Positions 7,980 to 18,420 are shown, counted from the stretch's first letter. The stretch: DNA of 64,000 nucleotides from Blastococcus litoris (GCF_003075095.1 NZ_QCZF01000002.1:372001-436000), one strand, 5' to 3'. Notes: generated by a model not told the origin, from the letters alone. Numbers and translations are program-made.

Positions 7980-8747
7980 ATGAGCGAGGCAAGCGCAGGC
8001 ACCCGCGTGGCCATCGTCACCGGTGCCGCCCGCGGCATCGGTGCGGCGACCGCCGTCCGCCTGGCCGAGGACGGCTTCGCCGTCGCCGTCCTCGACCTGG
8101 ACGAGGCCGCGGCGAAGGGGACCGTCGAGCAGATCGAGGCAGCCGGCGGCCGGGCCCTGGCCGTGGGCGCCGACGTGAGCGACTCCGCCGCCGTCGAGGC
8201 GGCCGTCGAGCGCATCGCCACCGAGCTCGGCCCGCCGGTCGTACTGGTCAACAACGCGGGCGTCCTGCGGGACAACATGCTGTTCAAGATGTCGGACAGC
8301 GACTGGGACATCGTGATGAACGTGCACCTGCGGGGGGCCTTCCTCATGACCCGCGCGGCGCAGAAGCACATGATCGACGCCAAGTGGGGCCGCATCGTCA
8401 ACCTGTCGAGCACCTCGGCGCTGGGCAACCGCGGCCAGGCCAACTACTCGACGGCCAAGGCCGGGCTCCAGGGCTTCACCAAGACCCTCGCGATCGAGCT
8501 GGGCAAGTTCGGCGTCACCGCCAACGCCATCGCCCCCGGCTTCATCGAGACCGAGATGACCAAGGCGACCGCCGAGCGGATGGGCATCCCGTTCGAGGAC
8601 TTCATCAAGGGCGCCGCCTCGCAGATCCCGGTCGCGCGCACCGGCAAGCCCGAGGACATCGCGCACCTGGTGTCCTTCTTCGCCAGCGAGGGCGCCGGGT
8701 TCGTGTCCGGCCAGGTCGTCTACGCCGCCGGTGGACCCAAGGCCTGA
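7980..8747 (+). CDS. SDR oxidoreductase, FabG-like 3-oxoacyl reductase
   Basis: A 255-residue classical short-chain dehydrogenase/reductase. The NAD(P)-binding motif TGAARGIG lies at ~14-21, the NNAG motif at ~90, the catalytic Ser in IVNLSSTSALG at ~142 and the YSTAK Tyr/Lys pair at ~156-160; the GFVSGQVVYAAGG end is typical of FabG-type enzymes. Known family members reduce 3-oxoacyl-ACP or 3-oxoacyl-CoA thioesters. The neighbouring enoyl-CoA hydratase supports a CoA-linked fatty acid role over de novo synthesis. Start ATG at 7980 with GAGAGGAAC upstream. Confidence 0.85.
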   Translation: MSEASAGTRVAIVTGAARGIGAATAVRLAEDGFAVAVLDLDEAAAKGTVEQIEAAGGRALAVGADVSDSAAVEAAVERIATELGPPVVLVNNAGVLRDNMLFKMSDSDWDIVMNVHLRGAFLMTRAAQKHMIDAKWGRIVNLSSTSALGNRGQANYSTAKAGLQGFTKTLAIELGKFGVTANAIAPGFIETEMTKATAERMGIPFEDFIKGAASQIPVARTGKPEDIAHLVSFFASEGAGFVSGQVVYAAGGPKA

Positions 8748-8754
8748 CGAAGGA

Positions 8755-8803
8755 CCCCCTGCCCCCCGCCACGAGCAAGCTCGCGGCGGGGCCCTGCAGG
8801 GGG
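8755..8803 (+). terminator. Strong intercistronic stem-loop (terminator or attenuator)
   Basis: Three nested perfect stems separated by small bulges: 8755-8761 with 8797-8803, 8764-8770 with 8785-8791, and 8772-8776 with 8779-8783 around an AA loop. It starts 7 nt after the SDR stop and ends 14 nt before the hydratase GTG, so it could terminate, attenuate or protect the shared transcript. No U-tract follows. Confidence 0.5.
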
Positions 8804-8817
8804 CCACGGGAGGTTCC

Positions 8818-9585
8818 GTGTCCGACGACGAGGTCCTGGTCGAGCGCCGCGGCGCCGTGCAGGTCATCACCATCAACCGCCCGCAGGCGCGCAACGCGCT
8901 GAACGCCACCGTGGCGCAGGCGGTGGCCGCCGCCGTCGACGAGCTGGACGCGTCCGACGAGCTCCGGGCCGCGGTGCTGACCGGCGCGGGCGGCTTCTTC
9001 TCCGCGGGCATGGACCTCAAGGCGTTCCTCCGGGGCGAGACCCCCGCCATCGAGGGCCGGGGCCTGTGCGGGATCACGCGGACGCCGCCGCGCAAGCCGC
9101 TGGTCGCCGCCGTCGAGGGCGGGGCCCTGGCCGGCGGGTTCGAGCTGGTGCTGGCCTGCGACCTCGTGGTGGCCGGCCGCAGCGCCCGGTTCGGCGTACC
9201 GGAGGTGAAGCGGTCCCTGGTGGCCGCGGGCGGCGCGGCCCTGCTGCTGCCGCAGCGCGTACCGCGCGCCGTGGCGCTCGAGCTGCTGCTCACCGGCGAT
9301 CCGATCGACGCCGGCCGCGCCGAGTCGGTGGGGCTGGTCAACCGCGTGGTGGACGACGGGACGGCGCTGGACGCCGCCGTCGGGCTCGCCGAGGCGATCG
9401 CCGCCAACGGCCCGCTCGCGGTCGCGGCCACCAAGGAGGTCGTGCTGACGGCACCGGCGTGGTCGCCGGACGAGGCGTGGGAGCGGCAGGACGAGGTGGT
9501 CCGCCCGGTGTTCGCCTCCGAGGACGCCCGCGAGGGCTCGACCGCGTTCGCCGAGAAGCGCGCACCGCTCTGGCGGGGGCGCTGA
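8818..9585 (+). CDS. Crotonase / enoyl-CoA hydratase family protein
   Basis: A 255-residue crotonase-fold protein. Features: ITINRPQARNALNATV near the start, the oxyanion-hole strand FFSAGMDLKAF at ~60, a second oxyanion segment AVEGGALAGGFEL at ~100, and the C-terminal AKRAPLWRGR. Canonical hydratases hydrate trans-2-enoyl-CoA in beta-oxidation using two Glu residues. The second-helix region here (SLVAAGGAALLLPQRVP) does not make both catalytic Glu residues obvious, so isomerase or related crotonase chemistry is possible. GTG start at 8818 preceded by GGGAGG. It follows the SDR gene, giving two consecutive steps of acyl-CoA metabolism. Confidence 0.85.
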   Translation: MSDDEVLVERRGAVQVITINRPQARNALNATVAQAVAAAVDELDASDELRAAVLTGAGGFFSAGMDLKAFLRGETPAIEGRGLCGITRTPPRKPLVAAVEGGALAGGFELVLACDLVVAGRSARFGVPEVKRSLVAAGGAALLLPQRVPRAVALELLLTGDPIDAGRAESVGLVNRVVDDGTALDAAVGLAEAIAANGPLAVAATKEVVLTAPAWSPDEAWERQDEVVRPVFASEDAREGSTAFAEKRAPLWRGR

Positions 9586-9623
9586 CCGGAAATCCCGGAC
9601 CGGCGGGGAACGTTGGACCCGTC

Positions 9624-10247
9624 GTGGCCGCCACCCCTCTCCGCCTGCTCGTCCTCGGTGACTCGATCGCGCACGGCACCGGCGCGCGGCGGCCCGAGGA
9701 CACCCTGGGCCGGCGGCTGTCCGGCGCCCTGACCGCCGAGGGCTTCGACGTCGACCTGCACGTGCTCGCCGTTCCCGGCGCCGTCTCCGCCGACCTCGCC
9801 GCCCAGGTGCGCCGCGCGCAGCCGCTGGACGCCGACCTCGCCGTCGTCGTCATCGGCGCCAACGACCTCGCCCGCTTCCTGCCCCCGGAACAGGCGGCCG
9901 CCGCGCTCGCCGCGGCGGTGGGCGCGCTCCGGGCCGGTGGCACCGACGTCGTCGTGGTCCCGGCCCCCGACATGTCCTCGGTGCCGTTCGTGCCGCCGGC
10001 GTTCCGGCCGCTGGTCCAGGCGGCCTGCGCCCAGCTGCAGCGGCGGCAGGCAGCGCTCGCCGAGGCGGCGGGCGCGGCGGTGGCCGACATCGCGGCGGAG
10101 GTCGGCCGCGAGTTCGTCGCCGACCCCGCCATGTTCTCCGGCGACCGCTTCCACCCCAGCTCGGCCGGCTACGCGCGGATCGCCACCGCGTTGGCTCCCA
10201 CGGTCGTCGCCGCCGCGCGCGCCCGGCGGGACGAGGCCGCGGCCTGA
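9624..10247 (+). CDS. SGNH/GDSL-type hydrolase
   Basis: A 207-residue SGNH hydrolase. Block I is LLVLGDSIAHGTG with the nucleophile Ser, block III is GANDLARF (catalytic Asn), and block V is DRFHPSSAGYARI with the Asp-His pair, so the catalytic set is complete. The family comprises esterases, lipases and deacetylases; no signal peptide is evident, so a cytoplasmic acyl-esterase is likely. GTG start at 9624, with little ribosome-site signal. It converges on the antiporter gene with an 8-bp gap. Confidence 0.88.
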   Translation: MAATPLRLLVLGDSIAHGTGARRPEDTLGRRLSGALTAEGFDVDLHVLAVPGAVSADLAAQVRRAQPLDADLAVVVIGANDLARFLPPEQAAAALAAAVGALRAGGTDVVVVPAPDMSSVPFVPPAFRPLVQAACAQLQRRQAALAEAAGAAVADIAAEVGREFVADPAMFSGDRFHPSSAGYARIATALAPTVVAAARARRDEAAA

Positions 10248-10254
10248 CGCCGGC

Positions 10255-11418
10255 TCAGGCGGTGGTCCGGCGGAGGAGCGGCGCGGCGAGCGGCTCCGCG
10301 AAGCGGGTCAGCACCGGTCCGGCCACCGCCATGACCAGCACGTAGGCGGTCGCGACCGGGCCGACGGCGGAGATGCCCGCTGCGACCGCGAGCCCCGCGA
10401 TGACGATCGAGAACTCGCCGTGGGCGATCAGCGCCGTCCCGGCCCGGAGCCGCCCGGGCACGCCGACCCCGTCCCGGCGGGCAGCGAACCAGCCGGTCGC
10501 CACCTTGGTGCCGACCGTGACGGCGCCGAGGGCCAGCGCGGCCGGGAGCACCGGCAGGACGGCTCCCGGATCGGTGGCCAGCCCGAAGGCGACGAAGAAC
10601 ATCGCGGCGAACAGGTCGCGCAGCGGTGCGAGGATCGCCCGCGCCCGATCGGCGAAGGACGCCGGCAGCGCCAGCCCGACGAGGAACGCGCCCACTGCCG
10701 CCGACGCCCCGACCGACTGCGCCAGCCCGGCCACGAGCAGCGTCAGCCCGACGAGCCGCAGCAGCACCTGCTCGTCGTCGTCGTGGCTGAGCAGGCGCCC
10801 CAGCCGGTGGCCGTGGCGCTGGGCGGCGAGCAGCACGAGCAGCACGGCGCCCACGGCCAGCACGACGCCGCCCACCGCCGACACCACGCCCCCGCCCGCC
10901 AGCGCGACCACCAGCAGCGGCAGGAAGAGGGCCATCGCCAGGTCCTCCAGCACCAGGACCGACAGCACCGCCGGCGTCTCGCGGTTGGCCAGCCTGCCGA
11001 GGTCGCCGAGCAGCCGGGCCACGATGCCCGACGAGGTGATCCAGGTGACGCCGGCCAGGGCCACCGCCCCCTGCCAGGGCAACCCCAGGAGCAGCCCGGC
11101 CACGAGCCCGGGCGGGGCGTTCAGCACCAGGTCGACGACGCCCGAGGGCGCGTGCCGCCGGAACGACGCGAACAGCTCCGTGGCGGAGAACTCCAGGCCC
11201 AGCGTGAGCAGCAGCAGGACGACGCCGATCTCCGCGGACGCGGTCAGGAACGGCTCCGCGTTCTCCAGCGGCACCACGCCGCCCTCGCCGACCGCCAGCG
11301 CGGCGAGCAGGACGAACGGCACGGGCGACAGCCCCAGCCGCCGCGCGCCGAGCCCCAGCAGCGAGAGCGCGCCGAAGAGCAGGCCGAGCTCGACCAGCAG
11401 TGCCGCGACGTGGTCCAC
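10255..11418 (-). CDS. Cation/proton antiporter (CPA2, KhtU/KefB-like)
   Basis: A 387-residue antiporter with about 11-12 transmembrane helices. It shows the CPA2 features VVLLLLTLGLEFSATEL in helix 3-4, WITSSGIVARLLGDLGRL and SVLVLEDLAMALFLPLL (the conserved E-D of the transport core), and FFVAFGLATDPG. It probably exchanges K+ or another monovalent cation for H+ across the cytoplasmic membrane. Its GTG start directly abuts the TAG of the TrkA_C-domain gene, so the two are translationally coupled, as in KhtTU systems where the soluble partner gates the transporter. It lacks its own C-terminal TrkA_N domain. Confidence 0.9.
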   Translation of the reverse strand: MDHVAALLVELGLLFGALSLLGLGARRLGLSPVPFVLLAALAVGEGGVVPLENAEPFLTASAEIGVVLLLLTLGLEFSATELFASFRRHAPSGVVDLVLNAPPGLVAGLLLGLPWQGAVALAGVTWITSSGIVARLLGDLGRLANRETPAVLSVLVLEDLAMALFLPLLVVALAGGGVVSAVGGVVLAVGAVLLVLLAAQRHGHRLGRLLSHDDDEQVLLRLVGLTLLVAGLAQSVGASAAVGAFLVGLALPASFADRARAILAPLRDLFAAMFFVAFGLATDPGAVLPVLPAALALGAVTVGTKVATGWFAARRDGVGVPGRLRAGTALIAHGEFSIVIAGLAVAAGISAVGPVATAYVLVMAVAGPVLTRFAEPLAAPLLRRTTA

Positions 11419-11913
11419 CTAGCCGTCCTGGTCGCGGCCGGCCAGCCGACGGTCGAGCTGCTCCAGGCCGGCGGCCGAGCCGATCGCCACGAGCACGTCA
11501 CCCGCGCGCAGCTCGTCGTCCGGGGTGGGGGAGGGGATGACGTCGTCGCCCCGCACGATCGCGACCACCGAGCACCCGGTCAGCGTGCGTGCCTTGGTGT
11601 CGCCGAGGGTGCGACCGGCGAACGGTGAACCGGGCGGGACGGTGAACCGGGCGGACTCGAGCCCCGGCACCTCGCGGGAGAGGTCGGCGAACCGCTGCGT
11701 GAGCCGCGGGGCGCCGAGGACCTCGGCCAGCGCATCGGCCTCCTCTGCGGAGAGCCGGAACACCCCGCGGGCGCGGTCGGGGTCGCGCCGGTCGTAGACG
11801 GCGAACTCCGCCCCGCCCTCGCGCTGCACGACCACGCCGAGGACCTCCCCGGAGCGGGTCGTCATCTGGTAGCGGACGCCCACACCGGGCAGCAGGGTCT
11901 CCTCGAGCTCCAT
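11419..11913 (-). CDS. TrkA_C domain regulator of the antiporter (KhtT-like)
   Basis: A 164-residue soluble protein. Residues ~1-75 form a small alpha/beta domain (ELEETLLPGVGVRYQMTT, then GVVVQREGGAEFAVYDR), and residues ~80-160 form a TrkA_C (RCK_C) domain with FTVPPGSPFAGRTLGDTKAR and DELRAGDVLVAIGS. This is the KhtT arrangement; KhtT binds nucleotides such as c-di-AMP and regulates the KhtU K+/H+ antiporter in Bacillus. c-di-AMP signalling in this organism is independently implied by the riboswitch at 45970. ATG start at 11913. The stop codon touches the antiporter start. Confidence 0.85.
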   Translation of the reverse strand: MELEETLLPGVGVRYQMTTRSGEVLGVVVQREGGAEFAVYDRRDPDRARGVFRLSAEEADALAEVLGAPRLTQRFADLSREVPGLESARFTVPPGSPFAGRTLGDTKARTLTGCSVVAIVRGDDVIPSPTPDDELRAGDVLVAIGSAAGLEQLDRRLAGRDQDG

Positions 11914-11936
11914 GGCCGCATCGTGGCAGAGGCGGC

Positions 11937-14780
11937 TCAGCCGAGCCGGTCGGCCAGCAGCTCGGCGAGGTGCAGTCCGCGGCGGTCGGCCAGCTGGTCC
12001 AGCTGCGTGCGGCAGGAGAACCCGTCGGCGAGCACCACGGCGTCGGGGGAGAGGCCCTCGACCGCCGGCAGGAGCTGCTGCTCCGCGATGGCCACGGACA
12101 CGTCGTGGTGGCCGCGCTCGACGCCCCAGTTGCCGGCCAGACCGCAGCAGCCGCCGAGCCGGGTCACCGTCGCGCCGGCGTCGGCCAGCAGCGCCGCGTC
12201 GGCCGACCACCCCATGACCGAGGCGTGGTGGCAGTGCGGCTGGGCCACCACCTGCAGACCCGCCATGGACGGCGGCGACCAGCCCGGGGTCGCGGCCAGC
12301 TGCTCGGCGAGCGTCCGGGTCCCGCGGGCCACGCGCTCCGCGGCCGGGCCGCCGACGACCTCCAGCGACTCGCTGCGCAGCGCCGCGGTGCAGGAGGGCT
12401 CCACGCCGACCACGGGGATCCCGGCGTCGACGAGCGGCACCAGCGCATCGATCGTCGCCCCGAGGATCCGCCGCGCGGTGTCCAGCTGGCCGGTGGTGAT
12501 CCAGGTCAGCCCGCAGCAGGTGTCCGCGCCCGGCACCTGCACGCGGTAGCCGGCGGATTCCAGCACCCGTGCGGCCGCCATGGCGACGTCGGGAGCGAAG
12601 TGGTCGGTGAACGAGTCCACCCACAGGGCCACCGGCGCGCCGTCGGGACCCACCGGACGGGCCGCCCACTGCTGCCGGAAGGTGCGCACGGCGAACTCGG
12701 GGACGGCGCGGCGCTGGTCCATGCCCGCGCCCCACTTGGCCAGCCGGCTCCCCGGCCGCGAGCGCAGCACCGCGTTGACCAGCCGGGGCGCCCGCGCGGC
12801 CAGGTCTGCCCACCGGGGCAGCCGGCCCAGCGTGTAGTGCGACAGCGGCCGCAGCCGGCGGCGGTAGCTCTGGTGCAGCACCTCGGCCTTGTACGACGCC
12901 ATGTCGACGCCGGTCGGGCAGTCGCGGGAGCAGCCCTTGCAGGACAGGCACAGGTCGAGCGCCGCGTGCACCTCGGGTGACCGCCAGTCCTGCACCGGAC
13001 CGCCGGGCGCGAGCATTTCCTGCAGCACGCGGGCCCGGCCGCGCGTGGTGTCCTTCTCCTCGCGGGTGGCGGCCCACGACGGGCACATCACGCCGCCGGC
13101 GGACTGCAGGTCCGCCCGGCACTTGCCCACCCCGGTGCAGCGGTGGACCGCGGCCGAGAAGTCGCCGCCGTCGTGCCGGTAGGCCAGGGCCAGGGTGGGC
13201 CGGGTCGAACGGGACAGCACCGGAGCCTCTGCCATCCGCACGGCCTCGTCGAAGGCGGCCGGTGCGACCAGCACGCCGGGGTTGAGCACGTCATCGGGGT
13301 CGAAGAGCCCCTTCACCCGCTCGAAGAGGCCGAGCGCCGCCGGGCTGTACATGTACCGGAGGAGCTCGCTGCGGGCCCGGCCGTCGCCGTGCTCGCCCGA
13401 CACCGAGCCGCCGTACCCGGCCACGAGGCGCGCCGCGTCCTCGACGAACGCGCGGTACCGGCCTCGGCCGGCGTCCGGGCCCTGACCGAAGGGGAAGTCG
13501 ATGCGCACGTGCACGCAGCCGTCGCCGAAGTGGCCGTAGGGCACGCCCTGCAGGTGGTGCTGGTCCAGCAGCGCCTCGAACTCGCGCAGGTAGGCGCCCA
13601 ACTTCTCGGGCGGGACCGCGGCGTCCTCCCACCCGGCGTGCGCCGGCCGGCCGTCGTGCGTCCGCGCGGCCAGGCCCGCGCCGTCCTCCCGGATGCGCCA
13701 GATGGCCGCCGCCTCGGCGGGGTCGGTGACCACCAGGGTGTCCAGGGCGCCGGAGTCGGCGACGACGCCGCGTGCCTTCGCCGTCACCTCGGCCACGGTG
13801 TCGCCGGTCAGCTCCACGACCAGCCAGCCCTCGCCCCGCGGCAGGTCGGGGACGACGGCGGCCGGGACGTCGCGCAGCCGCTGCACGATGCGGGCGTCCA
13901 GGCCTTCGACGGCGGTGGGGGAGTGCGGCAGCAGGCCCGGCGTGGCGTCCGCGGCGTCGGCCATCGTCGGGTAGCCCAGGACGACCAGGCCGCGCACCGG
14001 GGCGTCGGCGACCAGCCGGACCGTCGCCCCCAGCACCAGCGCCAGCGTCCCCTCGCTGCCGACCAGGGCGCGCGCCACGTCGAAGCCGCGCTCGGGGAGC
14101 AGGTGCTCGAGCGAGTAGCCCGACACCTGGCGGCCGAAGCGGCCGAGCTCCGTGCGGATCGTCGCCAGCTCGGAGTCGACCAGCGCGGACAGGCCGGTGA
14201 GCACCGGGCCCGCCGTCGTGCCGCCCGCACCCAGCCGCAGCCGCTCGCCGGTGCCGGTGACCACGTCGAGGCCGACGACGTTGTCCGACGTCCGGCCGTA
14301 GCCCAGCGCCCGCGAGCCGCAGGCGTTGTTGCCGATCATGCCTCCGACGGTGCAGCGGTTGTGGGTGCTCGGGTCGGGGCCGAAGCGCAGGCCCGCCGGC
14401 CGCGCGGCGACCTGGAGCGCGGCCTGCACGACGCCGGGGTCGATCGTCGCGGTCCGGGCCTCGCGGTCGACCTCGTGCACCCGGTCCAGGTACCGGCTGG
14501 TGTCGAGCACGACCCCCGGCCCCACCGCGTTGCCGGCGATCGAGGTGCCCGCTCCGCGCGCGGTGAGCGGCACCCCGAGGGAGCGGCAGACCTCGAGTGC
14601 GGCCACGATCTCGTCGGCGTGCCGCGGGCGGACGACCGCGCGGGGGAGCACGCGGTAGAGCGATCCGTCGGAGGAGTACAGCGCCCGGGCGAGGCCCGAG
14701 TCGTCGACGTCGGCCAGGTCGGCCGCCCGCAGGGCCGCGACGAGGTCGGAGGTCGCGGTCTCGGGGTGGGTCGCGGTCAT
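11937..14780 (-). CDS. FAD-binding and Fe-S oxidoreductase (D-lactate/glycolate dehydrogenase type)
   Basis: A 947-residue fusion. The N-terminal half is a PCMH-type FAD domain ([19 protein letters not shown] near residue 75, [20 protein letters not shown] near 140) with the FAD-oxidase C-terminal domain, including HVRIDFPFG. Residues ~520-640 bind iron-sulfur clusters ([12 protein letters not shown], then [21 protein letters not shown]), and the end carries two CCG-type Cys motifs ([13 protein letters not shown] and [11 protein letters not shown]). The family oxidises 2-hydroxyacids such as D-lactate, 2-hydroxyglutarate or glycolate, passing electrons to quinone or another carrier. ATG at 14780; first gene of an operon with the TrkA_C protein and antiporter. 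Confidence 0.88.
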   Translation of the reverse strand: MTATHPETATSDLVAALRAADLADVDDSGLARALYSSDGSLYRVLPRAVVRPRHADEIVAALEVCRSLGVPLTARGAGTSIAGNAVGPGVVLDTSRYLDRVHEVDREARTATIDPGVVQAALQVAARPAGLRFGPDPSTHNRCTVGGMIGNNACGSRALGYGRTSDNVVGLDVVTGTGERLRLGAGGTTAGPVLTGLSALVDSELATIRTELGRFGRQVSGYSLEHLLPERGFDVARALVGSEGTLALVLGATVRLVADAPVRGLVVLGYPTMADAADATPGLLPHSPTAVEGLDARIVQRLRDVPAAVVPDLPRGEGWLVVELTGDTVAEVTAKARGVVADSGALDTLVVTDPAEAAAIWRIREDGAGLAARTHDGRPAHAGWEDAAVPPEKLGAYLREFEALLDQHHLQGVPYGHFGDGCVHVRIDFPFGQGPDAGRGRYRAFVEDAARLVAGYGGSVSGEHGDGRARSELLRYMYSPAALGLFERVKGLFDPDDVLNPGVLVAPAAFDEAVRMAEAPVLSRSTRPTLALAYRHDGGDFSAAVHRCTGVGKCRADLQSAGGVMCPSWAATREEKDTTRGRARVLQEMLAPGGPVQDWRSPEVHAALDLCLSCKGCSRDCPTGVDMASYKAEVLHQSYRRRLRPLSHYTLGRLPRWADLAARAPRLVNAVLRSRPGSRLAKWGAGMDQRRAVPEFAVRTFRQQWAARPVGPDGAPVALWVDSFTDHFAPDVAMAAARVLESAGYRVQVPGADTCCGLTWITTGQLDTARRILGATIDALVPLVDAGIPVVGVEPSCTAALRSESLEVVGGPAAERVARGTRTLAEQLAATPGWSPPSMAGLQVVAQPHCHHASVMGWSADAALLADAGATVTRLGGCCGLAGNWGVERGHHDVSVAIAEQQLLPAVEGLSPDAVVLADGFSCRTQLDQLADRRGLHLAELLADRLG

Positions 14781-14873
14781 GAGCAGAGTCTCCCGTCGGG
14801 CTCTCGCGCCCGGCCACCCGGCCCGTTCACCGGCACGACCCCCCGAGGGATCGCCCCCGTCGCCCGGAGTCGT

Positions 14874-14879
14874 TAGCGT
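14874..14879 (+). promoter_or_regulatory. Possible -10 box for leaderless xfp transcript
   Basis: TAGCGT ends 7 nt before the xfp ATG at 14887, the same geometry as at 2013-2026, and no ribosome site is visible. Leaderless initiation is inferred. The -35 region is not convincing. Confidence 0.3.
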
Positions 14880-14886
14880 GCGGCGG

Positions 14887-17322
14887 ATGCAGAGCACGCT
14901 GCGTTCGACCGGTCCGGACGAGCCCCTGGGCGATGACGAGGTCGCGGCGCTGGACCGCTGGTGGCGGGCAGCGAACTACCTCTCCGTAGGCCAGATCTAC
15001 CTGATGGACAACCCGCTGCTGCGCGAACCGCTGCGCCCCGAGCACGTCAAGCCGCGCTTGCTGGGCCACTGGGGCACGACGCCGGGACTGAACTTCCTCT
15101 ACGCCCACCTGAACCGGGCCATCCGCGCCCGCGACCTGGACATGATCTACGTGATGGGGCCGGGGCACGGCGGTCCCGGCCCGGTCGCCGCGGCGTGGCT
15201 CGAGGGCACCTACAGCGAGATCTACCCGGACGTGTCCCAGGACGCGGCCGGCATGAAGCGGCTGTTCACCCAGTTCTCCTTCCCCGGCGGCATCCCGAGC
15301 CACGTCGCCCCCGAGACACCGGGGTCGATCCACGAGGGAGGCGAGCTGGGGTACGCCCTGGCCCACGCGTACGGGGCGGCCTTCGACAACCCCGACCTCG
15401 TCGTCGCGGCGGTGGTCGGGGACGGCGAGGCGGAGACCGGGCCCCTCGCGGCGAGCTGGCACGCCAACAAGTTCGCCGACCCTGCGACGGACGGCGCCGT
15501 CCTGCCGATCCTGCACCTCAACGGCTACAAGATCGCCAACCCGACGGTGCTGGCCCGCATCCCTCGCGAGGAGCTGATGGACCTGCTCCGGGGGTACGGG
15601 CACACGCCCTACCTGGTGGAGGGCGACGACCCGGCGACGATGCACCGGCAGTTCGCGGCCACCCTCGACCGGTGCCTGGACGAGATCGCCGCGATCCAGC
15701 GCCGTGCCCGCGAGGACGGCGACACGAGCCGGCCGCGCTGGCCGATGATCGTGCTGGCCTCGCCCAAGGGGTGGACCGGGCCCGAGACCGTCGACGGGCT
15801 GCAGGTCGAGGGGACGTGGCGGGCGCACCAGGTGCCCTTCGCCAACGCCCGCGGCGACGCGGGCCACCGCCGGGTGCTGGAGAAGTGGCTGCGCAGCTAC
15901 CGCCCCGAGGAGCTGTTCGACGACGGCGGCGCGCCGGTGCCGGCCGTGCGCGACCTCCACCCCGCCGGGACCCGGCGGATGAGCGCCAACCCGCACGCCA
16001 ACGGCGGGGAGCTGCTGCGCCCGCTGCGCATGCCGGACTTCCGGGACTGCGCCGTGCCCGTGCCGGTGCCCGGCACCGGCGCGGTCGAGGCGACCCGGGT
16101 GCTGGGCGGCTTCCTGCGCGAGGTCATGCGGGAGAACATGACGACGTTCCGGGTGTTCGCGCCCGACGAGAACAACTCCAACCGTCTCGGCGCCGTCCTC
16201 GACGTCACCGACCGCGCGTGGATGGCCGAGCGGCTGCCGGGCGACGACCACCTGGCCCCCGGGGGCCGGGTCATGGAGATCCTGTCCGAGCACGTCTGCC
16301 AGGGGTGGCTGGAGGGCTACCTGCTCACCGGCCGGCACGGCTTCTTCTCCTGCTACGAGGCGTTCATCCACGTCGTCGACTCGATGTTCAACCAGCACGC
16401 GAAGTGGCTGAAGACGACCAACGGCATCCCGTGGCGGCGGCCGATCGCCTCGCTGAACTACCTGCTCACCTCGCACGTGTGGCGGCAGGACCACAACGGG
16501 TTCTCCCACCAGGACCCCGGCTTCATCGACCACGTGGTGAACAAGAAGTCCGACGTCATCCGGGTCTACCTCCCACCGGACGCCAACACGCTGCTGTCCG
16601 TGGCCGACCACTGCCTGCGGACCCGCCAGTACGTCAACGTGATCGTGGCCGGGAAGCAGCCGGCGCTGCAGTACCTCGGCATCGACGACGCGGTCGAGCA
16701 CTGCACCAAGGGGATCGGCATCTGGTCCTGGGCCAGCACCGACGACGGCGTGGAGCCCGACGTCGTCCTCGCCTGCGCCGGCGACGTGCCGACGATGGAG
16801 ACCCTCGCCGCCGTCGAGATCCTGCGGGGCTGGTTCCCCGACCTGCGCATCCGCGTGGTCAACGTCGTCGACCTGATGCGGCTGCAGGACGACCGGGAAC
16901 ACCCGCACGGGCTCTCCGACGCCGCCTTCGACGCGTACTTCACCCGCGACAAGCCGGTGATCTTCGCCTACCACGGCTATCCCTGGCTGATCCACCGGCT
17001 GACCTACCGCCGGGCCAACCACGAGAACTTCCACGTCCGCGGGTACGTCGAGGAGGGCACGACGACGACCCCCTTCGACATCTGCGTGATGAACCGGATC
17101 GACCGCTACGACCTCGCGATCGACGTCATCGACCGGGTGCCGAGGCTGCGCACGGTCGGCGCCCACGCCCGGGACCGGCTGCGCGACCAGCTGACCGAGC
17201 ACCGGCAGTACGTGCGCACCCACGGCGAGGACCTGCCCGAGATCCGGGACTGGCAGTGGTCGGGCCGGCCGGGACCGACGACGTCCGGCAGCGACCCGCT
17301 CCGGGAGCCGGAGCCGGGATGA
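14887..17322 (+). CDS. xfp: Xylulose-5-P / fructose-6-P phosphoketolase
   Basis: An 811-residue thiamine-diphosphate enzyme that splits xylulose-5-phosphate (and often fructose-6-phosphate) with phosphate into acetyl phosphate plus glyceraldehyde-3-phosphate (or erythrose-4-phosphate). The full family length is present. Seen: [16 protein letters not shown] at the N-terminus, the [20 protein letters not shown] block, [17 protein letters not shown] near 95, the ThDP/Mg site [17 protein letters not shown] near 180, and a C-terminal [23 protein letters not shown] at 14887 is chosen for homology and the TAGCGT box upstream. The stop overlaps the acetate kinase start (ATGA), so the two enzymes act in sequence. 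Confidence 0.95.
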   Translation: MQSTLRSTGPDEPLGDDEVAALDRWWRAANYLSVGQIYLMDNPLLREPLRPEHVKPRLLGHWGTTPGLNFLYAHLNRAIRARDLDMIYVMGPGHGGPGPVAAAWLEGTYSEIYPDVSQDAAGMKRLFTQFSFPGGIPSHVAPETPGSIHEGGELGYALAHAYGAAFDNPDLVVAAVVGDGEAETGPLAASWHANKFADPATDGAVLPILHLNGYKIANPTVLARIPREELMDLLRGYGHTPYLVEGDDPATMHRQFAATLDRCLDEIAAIQRRAREDGDTSRPRWPMIVLASPKGWTGPETVDGLQVEGTWRAHQVPFANARGDAGHRRVLEKWLRSYRPEELFDDGGAPVPAVRDLHPAGTRRMSANPHANGGELLRPLRMPDFRDCAVPVPVPGTGAVEATRVLGGFLREVMRENMTTFRVFAPDENNSNRLGAVLDVTDRAWMAERLPGDDHLAPGGRVMEILSEHVCQGWLEGYLLTGRHGFFSCYEAFIHVVDSMFNQHAKWLKTTNGIPWRRPIASLNYLLTSHVWRQDHNGFSHQDPGFIDHVVNKKSDVIRVYLPPDANTLLSVADHCLRTRQYVNVIVAGKQPALQYLGIDDAVEHCTKGIGIWSWASTDDGVEPDVVLACAGDVPTMETLAAVEILRGWFPDLRIRVVNVVDLMRLQDDREHPHGLSDAAFDAYFTRDKPVIFAYHGYPWLIHRLTYRRANHENFHVRGYVEEGTTTTPFDICVMNRIDRYDLAIDVIDRVPRLRTVGAHARDRLRDQLTEHRQYVRTHGEDLPEIRDWQWSGRPGPTTSGSDPLREPEPG

Positions 17323-18413
17323 GGGTCGTGGTCGTCAACGCCGGGTCCAGCAGCCTGAAGCTGACCCGGTTCGACGCCGACGGATCGGTCACCGCCGCCA
17401 CCACGGTCGAACGGTGGGCGGGGGCCGACGACCTCGCGCCCCTGGCCGACTTCCTCGACGGCTGCGGCGCCGTCGACGCCGTGGGGCACCGGGTGGTGCA
17501 CGGCGGTCCGCGGTACACCGGGCCCGCCGTCGTCGACGAGCAGCTGACCGGCTACCTGCGGTCCATCGACGACCTGGCCCCGCTGCACAACCCGCGGTCG
17601 CTGGCCGGCATCCGTGCCGCCGGGGAGCTCCTGGCCGGGGTGCCGGCCGTCGCGGCGTTCGACACCGGCTTCCACACGACCCTGCCGGCGGCGGCCGCCA
17701 CCTACGCGCTGCCGAAGGAGTGGAACGAGCGGTGGGGGCTGCGGCGGTACGGCTTCCACGGGCTCTCGCACGCCTCGGCGGTCCGCCGTGCCGCCGGGGT
17801 CGTCGGCCGCGACCTCGCCGGGCTCCGGGTCGTCTCGTGCCACCTGGGCGCCGGGGCCTCGCTCGCCGCGGTGCGGCACGGGCGTTCGGTCGACACCACC
17901 ATGGGCTTCACCCCGCTGGCGGGCCTGGTGATGAACACCCGCCCGGGCACCCTCGACCCGGGTTTGGTGCTCTGGTTGCTCGAGCACGGTGGGGTGCCCG
18001 TCCACGAGCTGGCCGACGTCCTGGAGCACCGGTCGGGCCTGGCAGGTCTCTCGGGCACCGGCGGCGACCTGCGCGACGTCCTGGCCGGCCGGGCGCGGGG
18101 CGATGCCGACTGCGTCCTGGCGTTCGACGTCTACGCGCACCGGCTCGTGCGCGAGGCGGCGGGGATGGCGGCGGCCGCCGGCGGGCTGGATCTGCTGGTC
18201 CTCACCGGCGGCGTGGGGGAGCACTCGTGGGAGGTGCGGTCGGCGCTGGCCGACGGGCTGGCCCACCTCGGCGTGGCGGTGGACGAGGAGCGCAACCGGG
18301 CGACCACGTCGGACGCGGAGATCGGCGCCGACGGTGCGCCGGTGCGGATGGTGGTCGTCACCGCCCGCGAGGACCTCGAGGTCAGGCGGCAGGTGCTCGC
18401 CGTCCTGGGCTGA
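17319..18413 (+). CDS. ackA: Acetate kinase
   Basis: A 364-residue acetate kinase that converts the acetyl phosphate made by the phosphoketolase into acetate with ATP formation. It shows the ASKHA-fold signatures: [15 protein letters not shown] at the N-terminus (first acetate kinase signature), [40 protein letters not shown] (second signature), [20 protein letters not shown], and [14 protein letters not shown]. It is slightly shorter than typical ~400-residue enzymes, in line with other actinobacterial forms. The ATG at 17319 overlaps the xfp stop by four bases, giving tight translational coupling. Confidence 0.95.
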   Translation: MRVVVVNAGSSSLKLTRFDADGSVTAATTVERWAGADDLAPLADFLDGCGAVDAVGHRVVHGGPRYTGPAVVDEQLTGYLRSIDDLAPLHNPRSLAGIRAAGELLAGVPAVAAFDTGFHTTLPAAAATYALPKEWNERWGLRRYGFHGLSHASAVRRAAGVVGRDLAGLRVVSCHLGAGASLAAVRHGRSVDTTMGFTPLAGLVMNTRPGTLDPGLVLWLLEHGGVPVHELADVLEHRSGLAGLSGTGGDLRDVLAGRARGDADCVLAFDVYAHRLVREAAGMAAAAGGLDLLVLTGGVGEHSWEVRSALADGLAHLGVAVDEERNRATTSDAEIGADGAPVRMVVVTAREDLEVRRQVLAVLG

Positions 18414-18420
18414 TGCCCGG

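Noticed and set aside
7179-10154. Long minus-strand open frame opposite the SDR, hydratase and SGNH genes
   Set aside because: Antisense shadow with no motifs; the opposite strand carries three genes with full catalytic motifs.
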